In this document: piece after piece, positions 1 to 5,403 of the stretch | Layout: the number at the start of each line of letters is the position of its first letter | How positions within the stretch are numbered: the stretch's first letter is position 1 | Program-made: the position numbers and the translations under genes | Notes under the pieces: generated by a model | The model's database searches: none | The model's input: the letters and a program-made list of their open reading frames with translations, nothing else | What the model was told of the DNA's origin: nothing | Source of the DNA: Bacteroidota bacterium | Lineage (GTDB): Bacteria; Zhuqueibacterota; Zhuqueibacteria; Zhuqueibacterales; Geothermadaptataceae | NCBI GenBank assembly: GCA_011375275.1 | Contig: DRLW01000680.1 | Coordinates: forward strand, 1 to 5,403 | DNA length: 5,403 nucleotides | Direction: 5' to 3'

Positions 1-786
1 CAGGCTGTGAAGAATACCGGCCGGATCGATTTTATCACCTTTTCAGGCTCAGGGGAGCCGACCCTGAACACTGAGCTGGGCACGATGATCCGCGCGATCA
101 AAAAGATGACAACCATCCCGGTTGCTGTGATTACCAACGGTACCCTGCTCTGGCTGCCGGAGGTTCGAACCGATGTTGCTGAAGCTGATCTGGTGTTGCC
201 ATCCCTCGATGCTGCCAGCCGCGTGGCATTTAAAAAGATCAACCGTCCCCACGGGACCCTCGAACTCGAGAAGATCATCGACGGGCTTGTTGCTTTCAGG
301 CGCGAATATAATGGCCCGATCTGGCTGGAGATTCTGCTGGCTCGCGGTTTTAACGACAGCCCGGAGGAAATCGATGCGCTTGTGCAGGCTGTCAGGCGCA
401 TAGAACCGGACAAAGTGCAGTTGAACACGGTCGTCCGGCCGCCGGCTGAGGCGGATATCAAACCATTGAGCCATGCCGAGCTGGTCGCTCTGCAGCGCAA
501 GTTCGGTGACAGGGCAGAGGTGATCGCCCATTTTGAAGCCGGCAGGCAAAAGAATCAATCGCAGGATGTTGAGGCAGAGGTCTGCGCGCTCTGCGCTCGC
601 CGGCCGGTGACCCTGGACGAGATCGTTACGAGTCTCGGTTTTACAAAAGATGAGGTTGACCGGGCCATCGCCGCGCTGGTTTTCGACGGCCGTCTGGCCG
701 CACTGCCGCATGGCAGGAAAGTGTACTACACCGTACCGCGTGATCGTGCCCGTGAGGTTTTTCCACAGGATTATTTCGCCGAGTAA
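1..786 (+). CDS. Radical SAM protein, COG0731-like, 3' part (5' end outside window)
   Basis: The frame is open from the first base to the TAA at 784-786, so about 261 residues are visible. The GTG at 7 is probably internal, not the start. The clearest family marker is FSGSGEPTLN (bases 43-72), the glycine-rich GEP motif that helps bind S-adenosylmethionine in radical SAM barrels. Further on, INRPHGTLE, PIWLEILLARGFNDS and VQLNTVVRPPAE match my memory of the COG0731 Fe-S oxidoreductase family. The CxxxCxxC motif that holds the 4Fe-4S cluster should lie just upstream and cannot be checked. The last 60 or so residues (RRPVTLDEIVTSLGF, then a basic KVYYTVP strand) look like a winged-helix domain, which I recall in longer members of this family. 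The protein has no signal peptide in view and should be cytosolic. Its substrate is unknown; distant kinship with the wyosine-synthesis enzyme TYW1 does not assign one. Confidence 0.88.
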   Translation, partial: QAVKNTGRIDFITFSGSGEPTLNTELGTMIRAIKKMTTIPVAVITNGTLLWLPEVRTDVAEADLVLPSLDAASRVAFKKINRPHGTLELEKIIDGLVAFRREYNGPIWLEILLARGFNDSPEEIDALVQAVRRIEPDKVQLNTVVRPPAEADIKPLSHAELVALQRKFGDRAEVIAHFEAGRQKNQSQDVEAEVCALCARRPVTLDEIVTSLGFTKDEVDRAIAALVFDGRLAALPHGRKVYYTVPRDRAREVFPQDYFAE

Positions 787-825
787 ACGCAGTTTCGGGC
801 CGGATATACAGCTGAAAAAAATTAC

Positions 826-830
826 GGAGG
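826..830 (+). promoter_or_regulatory. Ribosome binding site for the exported EEP-fold gene
   Basis: GGAGG lies seven bases before the ATG at 838, a strong Shine-Dalgarno match at normal spacing. It fixes the start and places the signal peptide exactly at the N-terminus. The 51-base gap after the radical SAM gene shows no hairpin and no convincing promoter, so read-through from the upstream gene is possible. Confidence 0.8.
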
Positions 831-837
831 AAGACAG

Positions 838-2658
838 ATGAGGAACAGAAAACCAGGATGGCTTGCAGCGCTGGTGGTGTACTTTGGAATGGGCATCGGT
901 ACGGTATTCGCGCAGGCCGCGCGTATCGGGCTGGACGGCTATTTTGACGATTGGCAGAATCTTGCGCCGCTGCATACGGACGCTGCCGGCGATGCGGGCA
1001 ATGATCAGCTCGATCTCGATCAGCTTTGGGCGGCGAATGACGGGGATTATTTATTTATTCGCTTCAGCATGAGGTCAGATGAGATCAGCCTGCAATCCGG
1101 TAATGATTTGACCCTCTACCTGGACACCGATAACAACAGCAATACGGGTTTGAAAGTAGCCGGTCTCGGTGCCGAGCTGGCGTGGCGATTTGGCGACCGG
1201 CAGGGCACTTTTTACTCCGGCGGCCAGAGCGCGGTGGTCTATTTCAGCCATGTGGGCTTTGTCGCCATGCCGACGGTGACTTCGGATCAGTTTGAAATCA
1301 GTTTTGAGCGCGATATCGTACCGTCGTTTGGCGCAAAGCTTTTTCCGGCGGGCACGATACGCATCGCTCTGGCCAGTAACGCGACCAATGGTGATCGCCT
1401 GCCGGATTCCGGGCAATCGCTGACATATACGTTTGATGACTCAGCGTTGCCCGATTTGCCTGTTCAGACTTTGCAGATGAGCTCTTCTGCTGATTTCCGG
1501 CTGATGAGCTACAATGTCGAACGCGATGCTCTGTTCGACACAGATAAAAAAGCCGCTTTCACCCGCATGATGCAGGCGGCAGACCCTCAGATCATCGCTC
1601 TGCAGGAGGTGTATCAGAACAGCGCTGAGCAGACCCGCGCGCTGATTGCGGAAATGCTCCCCGCACCCGCCGGCAAGAGCTGGTCTGCAGCCAGAGTCGA
1701 GAGCGACCTGGTGCTCGTTTCCCAGTTCCCGATCAAAAAGACGTTTGAGATCGAAACGCGCAGCAGCAGTGACTACAACGCGGCATTTTTGCTCGATCTG
1801 CGCCCGGATATCGACTCTGATCTGTTGTTACTCAATGCGCATTTGAAATGCTGTTCCGGGGATGAAAATGATGCCAAACGGCAGTATGAGATCGATGCGA
1901 TTTCAGCATTTGTCCGTGAGGCGAAAAAGCCCGGCGGCGTTCTCACTCTGGCAGAAAACACACCGATTATCCTCGCCGGGGATATGAACCTGGTCGGCGC
2001 CTCGGAGAACCTCCGCACGCTGGTTGCCGGAGAGATCGTCAATACAGGAACCTTTGGGCAGAGCGCAGCCCCGGACTGGGACGGCAGCGCCTATACCGAC
2101 CTCGCCCCGCGCCACGTCGCGACGCCGATGTACTATACCTGGGCAGCCCGGCCCTTTACACGAAATTTTGCCCCCAGCCGGATCGATTTTATTTTTTATA
2201 CCGCCAGTGTACTCACAGTCGAGCACGGCTTTGCCCTGGAAACTACGAAAATGCCTGCGGACTCTCTCGCAGCATACGGGCTGCAGCCTGAAGATTCCAA
2301 TCGCGGTGTCACTTCCGACCATGTCCCCCTGTTAGCGGATTTCCGGCTGCGCATCACGAATTCTGTCGCCGATGCTCCTGCCGGGCCGGTCACAAGTTTC
2401 AGGCTGCAACAAAATTATCCCAACCCCTTCAATCCGCAGACACGCATCGCGTGGACCCAGCCCGGGCCGGGGTTTGCCCGGTTGAGCATTCTCGATGTAA
2501 ATGGCCGCGAAGTACGCGTGCTGATTTCTGAGAAGGTCGATGCCGGGGAGCATGAGCTCATCTTTGACGCCAGTGGGTTGGCCAGCGGTGTATATTTTTA
2601 CCGGCTTTCCGTCGATGGTGTCCTGCACGCAACACGCAAGATGTTGTATGTACGCTGA
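838..2658 (+). CDS. Secreted endonuclease/exonuclease/phosphatase-fold protein with CBM9-like N-domain and T9SS sorting domain
   Basis: This 606-residue protein has four parts. Residues 1-25 or 1-27 are a Sec signal peptide (basic start, hydrophobic core, cleavage near VFAQA). Residues 29-205 resemble a CBM9/DOMON-type beta sandwich, with LDGYFDDW near the start and LYLDTDNNSNTG, a likely calcium or ligand loop. Residues 220-505 are the catalytic domain of the DNase I-like superfamily, and its expected catalytic and metal-binding positions are all present: N226 (SYNV), E257 (LQEV), H335 (NAHLK), D382 and N384 (GDMN), D450 (RIDF) and D494-H495 (SDHVPL). Residues 520-606 are a type A T9SS sorting domain, starting at LQQNYPNPFNP and ending in RKMLYVR. 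The enzyme is probably metal-dependent, exported across both membranes, and released or anchored at the surface. It could cleave DNA, RNA or another phosphoester; the fold does not decide. Family and localisation are well supported, the substrate is not. Confidence 0.93.
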   Translation: MRNRKPGWLAALVVYFGMGIGTVFAQAARIGLDGYFDDWQNLAPLHTDAAGDAGNDQLDLDQLWAANDGDYLFIRFSMRSDEISLQSGNDLTLYLDTDNNSNTGLKVAGLGAELAWRFGDRQGTFYSGGQSAVVYFSHVGFVAMPTVTSDQFEISFERDIVPSFGAKLFPAGTIRIALASNATNGDRLPDSGQSLTYTFDDSALPDLPVQTLQMSSSADFRLMSYNVERDALFDTDKKAAFTRMMQAADPQIIALQEVYQNSAEQTRALIAEMLPAPAGKSWSAARVESDLVLVSQFPIKKTFEIETRSSSDYNAAFLLDLRPDIDSDLLLLNAHLKCCSGDENDAKRQYEIDAISAFVREAKKPGGVLTLAENTPIILAGDMNLVGASENLRTLVAGEIVNTGTFGQSAAPDWDGSAYTDLAPRHVATPMYYTWAARPFTRNFAPSRIDFIFYTASVLTVEHGFALETTKMPADSLAAYGLQPEDSNRGVTSDHVPLLADFRLRITNSVADAPAGPVTSFRLQQNYPNPFNPQTRIAWTQPGPGFARLSILDVNGREVRVLISEKVDAGEHELIFDASGLASGVYFYRLSVDGVLHATRKMLYVR

Positions 2659-2670
2659 ACCGGGGACCAG

Positions 2671-2773
2671 ACCTGCCGAATGGAAGCAATGAGCTGAGCG
2701 GCATATCCAGGATTTGCCGTGCCGGCGGGTTATCGTGAAGCCAGGCGCGCACTACCTGCCAGCGGTTGGAAGC
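2671..2773 (+). repeat. Gapped direct repeat ACCTGCC-N3/N6-TGGAAGC in the intergenic spacer
   Basis: Two seven-base words occur in the same order twice within the 148-base spacer: ACCTGCC at 2671-2677 with TGGAAGC at 2681-2687, then ACCTGCC at 2754-2760 with TGGAAGC at 2767-2773. The inner gap is three bases in the first copy and six in the second. The second copy ends 33 bases before the downstream ATG and runs into a small perfect hairpin (TGGA-AGC-TCCA, 2767-2777). The copies may be operator half-sites, remnants of a small duplication, or chance. The rest of the spacer shows no clear terminator or promoter. Confidence 0.35.
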
Positions 2774-2792
2774 TCCACCAATTAACCACAAT

Positions 2793-2800
2793 AGAGGGAG
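2793..2800 (+). promoter_or_regulatory. Ribosome binding site for the carboxypeptidase-regulatory-like gene
   Basis: The purine-rich AGAGGGAG ends six bases before the ATG at 2807 and is the best Shine-Dalgarno-like stretch in the spacer. It supports this ATG, which also puts the signal peptide at the N-terminus. Confidence 0.7.
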
Positions 2801-2806
2801 AGAAAC

Positions 2807-3973
2807 ATGACTTTTTTCAAAAAAGCCGGTGTTTTAGTTTTTGTGACCTGCTGCACCATTGCTTTTCGTCCAGGTGGTCTTTCTGCTCAAAAAATTGTTG
2901 GGAAAAATCTGGCCGGGCGTGTGCTCAGTGCTGAAACAAACGAACCGCTGCAAGCCGCTAATGTTTTTATTGCCAACTCGATACTCGGTGCGGCTACAGA
3001 CAATGCAGGAGCATTTGTGATTCGCGGTGTGCGTATGAGCTCCTTTGAGCTGGTTGTCTCGATGATCGGTTATGAAATATACAAAAGAAAAATAACCATG
3101 ACCGGGGAAGAGCTCAAGCCACTGCTAATCAGGCTGAAACCCAAAGTGCTCCAGGGGCAGGAAATCGTTGTGACAGCAAAGGCCATGAAAGAATGGAAAA
3201 AGCAACTGAAAAAATTCAATAAGCTGTTTTTCAGCAATACAGAAAACGCAAAAGGGTGTAAAATCCTGAACCCCGAGATGCTGGATTTCGACACCAGTAA
3301 GCCGCGTGTTTTTCGAGCCACAGCCCAGGCCCCGCTGGAAATCGAAAATCGTGCGCTGGGTTATAAGCTTTACTATGTCCTCGAACAGTTTGAGGCTTCG
3401 AAAGATTTTCTGGTTTACGCCGGTGTAGCAAAGTTCGAAGAGCTTGAGCCCGAATCGCCGCGAGAAGCGAAAAAGTGGCAGGCGAACCGACTGTACACGT
3501 ACAAAGGCTCGATGCGGCATTTTCTCAGTGAGCTGGTCAGGAATTATAAAATAACCGGCGGGTCTTTGGATGATAATGATTTGACTTTTGACAAACAGCC
3601 GTTGAATGAGGCAGGTTTTTATGCGTTCTTGCTGAAATTTCTGGACCCGGAGATACCTGAACAGCGGGGAGATATCGTCAATACAAACAGGCTGTTGGAG
3701 CCAGGGGATACGGAATTTGAGAGGAAGCTGGTGTTTCAAAATTTTCTGAAAGTGGTCTATACCAGGGAACTGGAAGAGGACGGCTATCTCGAGTATGTGA
3801 AGGATGTATTACGCGATCCGGGCCAGCAGGTCTCGTGGATCCGACTGCCGTACGGCTCACTCTCGTTTGATACGAATAACTACACCTTTGATCCTTTCAA
3901 AGTTGAAACGTATGGCTACTGGGCCTGGCAGCGCGTGGCAGATATGCTGCCTGCTGAATACCAGGCGCCTTAG
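2807..3973 (+). CDS. Exported carboxypeptidase-regulatory-like domain protein, function unknown
   Basis: The protein has 388 residues. Residues 1-27 form a signal peptide with probable cleavage at LSA|Q; C15 and C16 sit inside the hydrophobic core and do not form a lipobox. Residues 34-124 are a CarboxypepD_reg-like beta sandwich (LAGRVLSAETNEPLQAANVF, then GAATDNAGAFVIRGV, and SMIGYE), the same fold found at the N-terminus of TonB-dependent receptors. No plug or barrel follows. Instead residues 130-388 carry a conserved block recurrent in Bacteroidota proteins: W130, FFSNTENAKGCKILNP (141-156), LGYKLYY (184-190), YAGVAKFEEL (204-213), YKGSMRHFL (232-240), and a GYWAWQRVADMLPAEY end (370-385). 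The role of this block is unknown to me; location in the periplasm or at the outer membrane is likely. It shows no T9SS tag, unlike its two secreted neighbours. Sampled lines have only about a third G+C against 60-67% in sampled lines of the flanking genes. Confidence 0.88.
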   Translation: MTFFKKAGVLVFVTCCTIAFRPGGLSAQKIVGKNLAGRVLSAETNEPLQAANVFIANSILGAATDNAGAFVIRGVRMSSFELVVSMIGYEIYKRKITMTGEELKPLLIRLKPKVLQGQEIVVTAKAMKEWKKQLKKFNKLFFSNTENAKGCKILNPEMLDFDTSKPRVFRATAQAPLEIENRALGYKLYYVLEQFEASKDFLVYAGVAKFEELEPESPREAKKWQANRLYTYKGSMRHFLSELVRNYKITGGSLDDNDLTFDKQPLNEAGFYAFLLKFLDPEIPEQRGDIVNTNRLLEPGDTEFERKLVFQNFLKVVYTRELEEDGYLEYVKDVLRDPGQQVSWIRLPYGSLSFDTNNYTFDPFKVETYGYWAWQRVADMLPAEYQAP

Positions 3974-3991
3974 TGCTGTTTTTATTCCGCA

Positions 3992-4010
3992 CAGACAGTA
4001 CGACGGTCTG
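3992..4010. repeat. Short inverted repeat after the carboxypeptidase-regulatory-like gene
   Basis: CAGAC (3992-3996) and GTCTG (4006-4010) can form a five-base-pair stem with a nine-base loop, 18 bases after the TAG at 3971. T-rich sequence (3979-3986) and A-rich sequence (4012-4020) flank it and could pair imperfectly to extend the stem. No T-run follows on the plus strand, so it is a weak terminator candidate for the upstream gene at best. Confidence 0.3.
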
Positions 4011-4011
4011 G

Positions 4012-4053
4012 AAATAAAAAAGCGCCCTGCATGGAGTTGTCCTGCAGGGCGCT
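4012..4053 (-). terminator. Intrinsic terminator in the convergent gap, strong on the minus strand
   Basis: AGCGCCCTGCA (4021-4031) pairs perfectly with TGCAGGGCGCT (4043-4053). GGA (4033-4035) and TCC (4040-4042) extend the stem inward to 14 pairs with one bulged T and a GTTG loop. Read on the minus strand, the stem is followed by TTTTTTATTT (complement of 4012-4021), a classic intrinsic terminator 32 bases past the stop of the minus-strand gene. On the plus strand only TTTGCGTT follows, so it would act more weakly for the gene ending at 3973. Confidence 0.88.
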
Positions 4054-4084
4054 TTGCGTTGTGGTTCGGTTCCGGAGCCGGAGG

Positions 4085-5403
4085 TCACTTGAGCAGTGTC
4101 ATACGCTTGCTCAAAATACGGCCCTGGCTGAACAGGCGGTAGTAGTAAATCCCGCTCGACAGGTGGCTCGCTTCAAAGGAAACCACGTGGCTGCCGGGCT
4201 GCAGATAGCCGTCCACCAGTGTGGCAACTTCCTGGCCCATGCTGTTGAAGATTTTCAGCACCACGTTCCCGGCTTCGGGAAGATCGAAGCGGATCGCGGT
4301 TCCGGGATTGAACGGGTTGGGATAGTTCTGAAAAAGCCTGAACTCCTTCGGGAGCGGTGATTGTTCTCCGGCGGCGACGCTGACGGGCAGGGGTGTTTTT
4401 TTCACCACACGCAGCTCGTCGAGGTAGATCATGCCACTGGTCGCCGCCCCGTCCGCCGTCGTCATCTGAAAGCTGTCGATGCGCAGATCGCCGCCGTCGA
4501 GTTTGCGATTGCCCAGCCACGAGCCTACGCTGTTCGGGTCATTCAAAGGCCACTCCACCAGCTTCCAGCCCAGCCAGTCGATCGTGATCCACTGCGAGAC
4601 TTCGTGCGCCGCAGCCGTTCCTGAGCGGCCGTCATCGAGGGCGAAGCGGAATTTATTGTTGCTGCCGTCGCCGAAGATGTACACCTGCAGCGTGTAGGTG
4701 CTGTCAAACCAGACCTCGCGGGGCGCTTTGCCCGCAAGATATTCCCGCAGCAGGTGACTGGCTGCTGAGGTATCCCACTCATACATGAGGTACGCTGAAC
4801 GCCGCGGCGTGACCCCGGGTACGAAAACCTCGCTGCTGAAGCCGAAGCGGGTGTTGGGAACGATGATTCCGACGGTTGACCCGCTGCCATTTGGCTGCCA
4901 CCAGTCTCCGGGAGTAAAAAAGTCATCGATTGTGACCATCTCGCTGTATCGCAAAGGCGCCGTGCGAAAAGGAATGATGATGTCTTCGCTCATCGCGTTG
5001 CCCAGCGTGTCGGTGATTCCGGCACGGATCGTCAGCGTGTAGTCGCTGTCCATGTCAAACGCCTCTGTAGCTTGAATGCCGAGGACGGTTTTGTTATTCA
5101 CATCGGTCAGCCGGTAGCTGAAAGAGTTTGCCGGCAACTCTGCTCCCAGTTGCTGCAGGGAGATGTGCGCCTGTGTTACGCTGGCCGGCACGACGAGCTC
5201 ATCAAAGACCACGCTGATGACATCGCGGACATCGAATGCGGTGGTGCTGCCATCGGCCGCCGGATAACTGCTGAGCAGTGCCGGGCCGGTGATGTCAGCC
5301 GAGATCGTACGGAAATTCAGCGAAAAATCGTCCCCGGGAATGCCATCGCCGTTGCCATCGAGGGCAACCCCGTTGATGTCGGTGACCGTAGCTGCGATGG
5401 TCA
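4085..5403 (-). CDS. Large secreted multidomain protein with Ig-like modules, jelly-roll domain and T9SS sorting domain, C-terminal part
   Basis: The minus-strand frame is open from the window edge to the stop at 4085-4087, giving 438 full codons. The GTG at 5212 lies inside an Ig-like domain and is not the real start. Counting from the first full codon, residues 1-33 are the end of one Ig-like module (VTDINGVALDGNGDGIPGDDF, then FRT). Residues 38-149 are a complete SbsA/Big_5-like Ig module, ending in a similar ITDTLGNAM and PFRTAP. Residues 153-334 (bases 4403-4939) look like a galactose-binding-type jelly roll (DWWQPNGSGST, IFGDGSNNKFRF, then IYLDELRVV), a module often attached to glycoside hydrolases. 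Residues 352-438 are a type A T9SS sorting domain (LFQNYPNPFNP to KRMTLLK). The visible part is adhesive or binding; a catalytic module such as a glycosidase may lie upstream, but nothing here shows it. Signal peptide and promoter are out of view. Confidence 0.88.
   Translation of the reverse strand, partial: TIAATVTDINGVALDGNGDGIPGDDFSLNFRTISADITGPALLSSYPAADGSTTAFDVRDVISVVFDELVVPASVTQAHISLQQLGAELPANSFSYRLTDVNNKTVLGIQATEAFDMDSDYTLTIRAGITDTLGNAMSEDIIIPFRTAPLRYSEMVTIDDFFTPGDWWQPNGSGSTVGIIVPNTRFGFSSEVFVPGVTPRRSAYLMYEWDTSAASHLLREYLAGKAPREVWFDSTYTLQVYIFGDGSNNKFRFALDDGRSGTAAAHEVSQWITIDWLGWKLVEWPLNDPNSVGSWLGNRKLDGGDLRIDSFQMTTADGAATSGMIYLDELRVVKKTPLPVSVAAGEQSPLPKEFRLFQNYPNPFNPGTAIRFDLPEAGNVVLKIFNSMGQEVATLVDGYLQPGSHVVSFEASHLSSGIYYYRLFSQGRILSKRMTLLK

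Noticed and set aside
7..9. GTG at 7 as the start of the radical SAM gene
   Set aside because: The frame is open upstream to the window edge, no ribosome binding site can be seen, and a start here would omit the cluster-binding cysteines and the first part of the barrel.
49..975. A 308-codon open frame on the minus strand opposite the radical SAM gene
   Set aside because: It lies antisense to a well-recognised conserved protein, crosses the gene boundary into the next gene, and its translation has no domain-like pattern. It is a by-product of the plus-strand codon usage.
21..2192. The 15-base word CCGGATCGATTTTAT at 21-35 and again at 2178-2192
   Set aside because: Both copies encode the peptide RIDFI in unrelated proteins, so the match reflects shared amino acids and codon choice and not a mobile or regulatory repeat.
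2807..2887. Lipoprotein signal in the carboxypeptidase-regulatory-like protein because of the CC pair at residues 15-16
   Set aside because: The cysteines lie in the middle of the hydrophobic core without a lipobox pattern in front, and a normal LSA|Q cleavage site follows at residue 27.
3125..3739. A 204-codon open frame on the minus strand inside the carboxypeptidase-regulatory-like gene
   Set aside because: The plus-strand protein shows conserved family blocks across the same bases, while the antisense product is rich in aromatic residues with no recognisable motif.
4031..4360. A 109-codon plus-strand open frame starting in the terminator stem
   Set aside because: It starts inside the hairpin and lies antisense to the T9SS sorting domain, with no ribosome binding site that I can see.
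2650..4800. The 11-base word GTACGCTGAAC at 2650-2660 and 4790-4800
   Set aside because: One copy spans a stop codon and the other is inside a coding region; neither has extended similarity or repeat structure around it.

Overview
The window holds four protein-coding genes, two of them cut by the window edges. It suggests a bacterium of the Fibrobacteres-Chlorobi-Bacteroidetes (FCB) superphylum. Two separate proteins end in a 'QNYPNPFNP' type A sorting domain, the C-terminal tag used by the type IX secretion system (T9SS). A third belongs to a carboxypeptidase-regulatory-like family typical of Bacteroidota and relatives. The 'YPNPFNP' wording and the fairly high GC of most of the window fit lineages such as Calditrichota, KSB1 or Ignavibacteria better than classic low-GC Bacteroidetes. 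That placement is inference, because no rRNA or marker gene is present.

Layout. Positions 1-786 (+) are the 3' part of a cytosolic radical SAM protein of the COG0731 type; its iron-sulfur cysteine motif lies upstream of the window. After a 51-base gap, 838-2658 (+) encodes an exported endonuclease/exonuclease/phosphatase-fold enzyme with a CBM9/DOMON-like N-terminal domain and a T9SS sorting domain. A 148-base spacer with a gapped direct repeat follows. Positions 2807-3973 (+) encode an exported protein with a carboxypeptidase-regulatory-like beta sandwich and a conserved domain of unknown function; sampled lines of this gene are much more AT-rich than its neighbours. A 111-base convergent gap contains a strong hairpin, best read as a minus-strand intrinsic terminator. 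Positions 4085-5403 (-) are the 3' part of a large secreted protein: Ig-like modules, a carbohydrate-binding-like jelly-roll domain and a T9SS sorting domain. Its reading frame stays open to the window edge.

Together, three of the four genes make cell-envelope or secreted proteins, which fits scavenging of extracellular polymers (nucleic acids or phosphoesters, and possibly polysaccharides). No shared pathway is demonstrated. I found no mobile element, CRISPR array, RNA gene, toxin-antitoxin pair or defence cassette, and no clearly undescribed system. The domain architectures, the repeat in the spacer and the composition shift are the points most worth checking.
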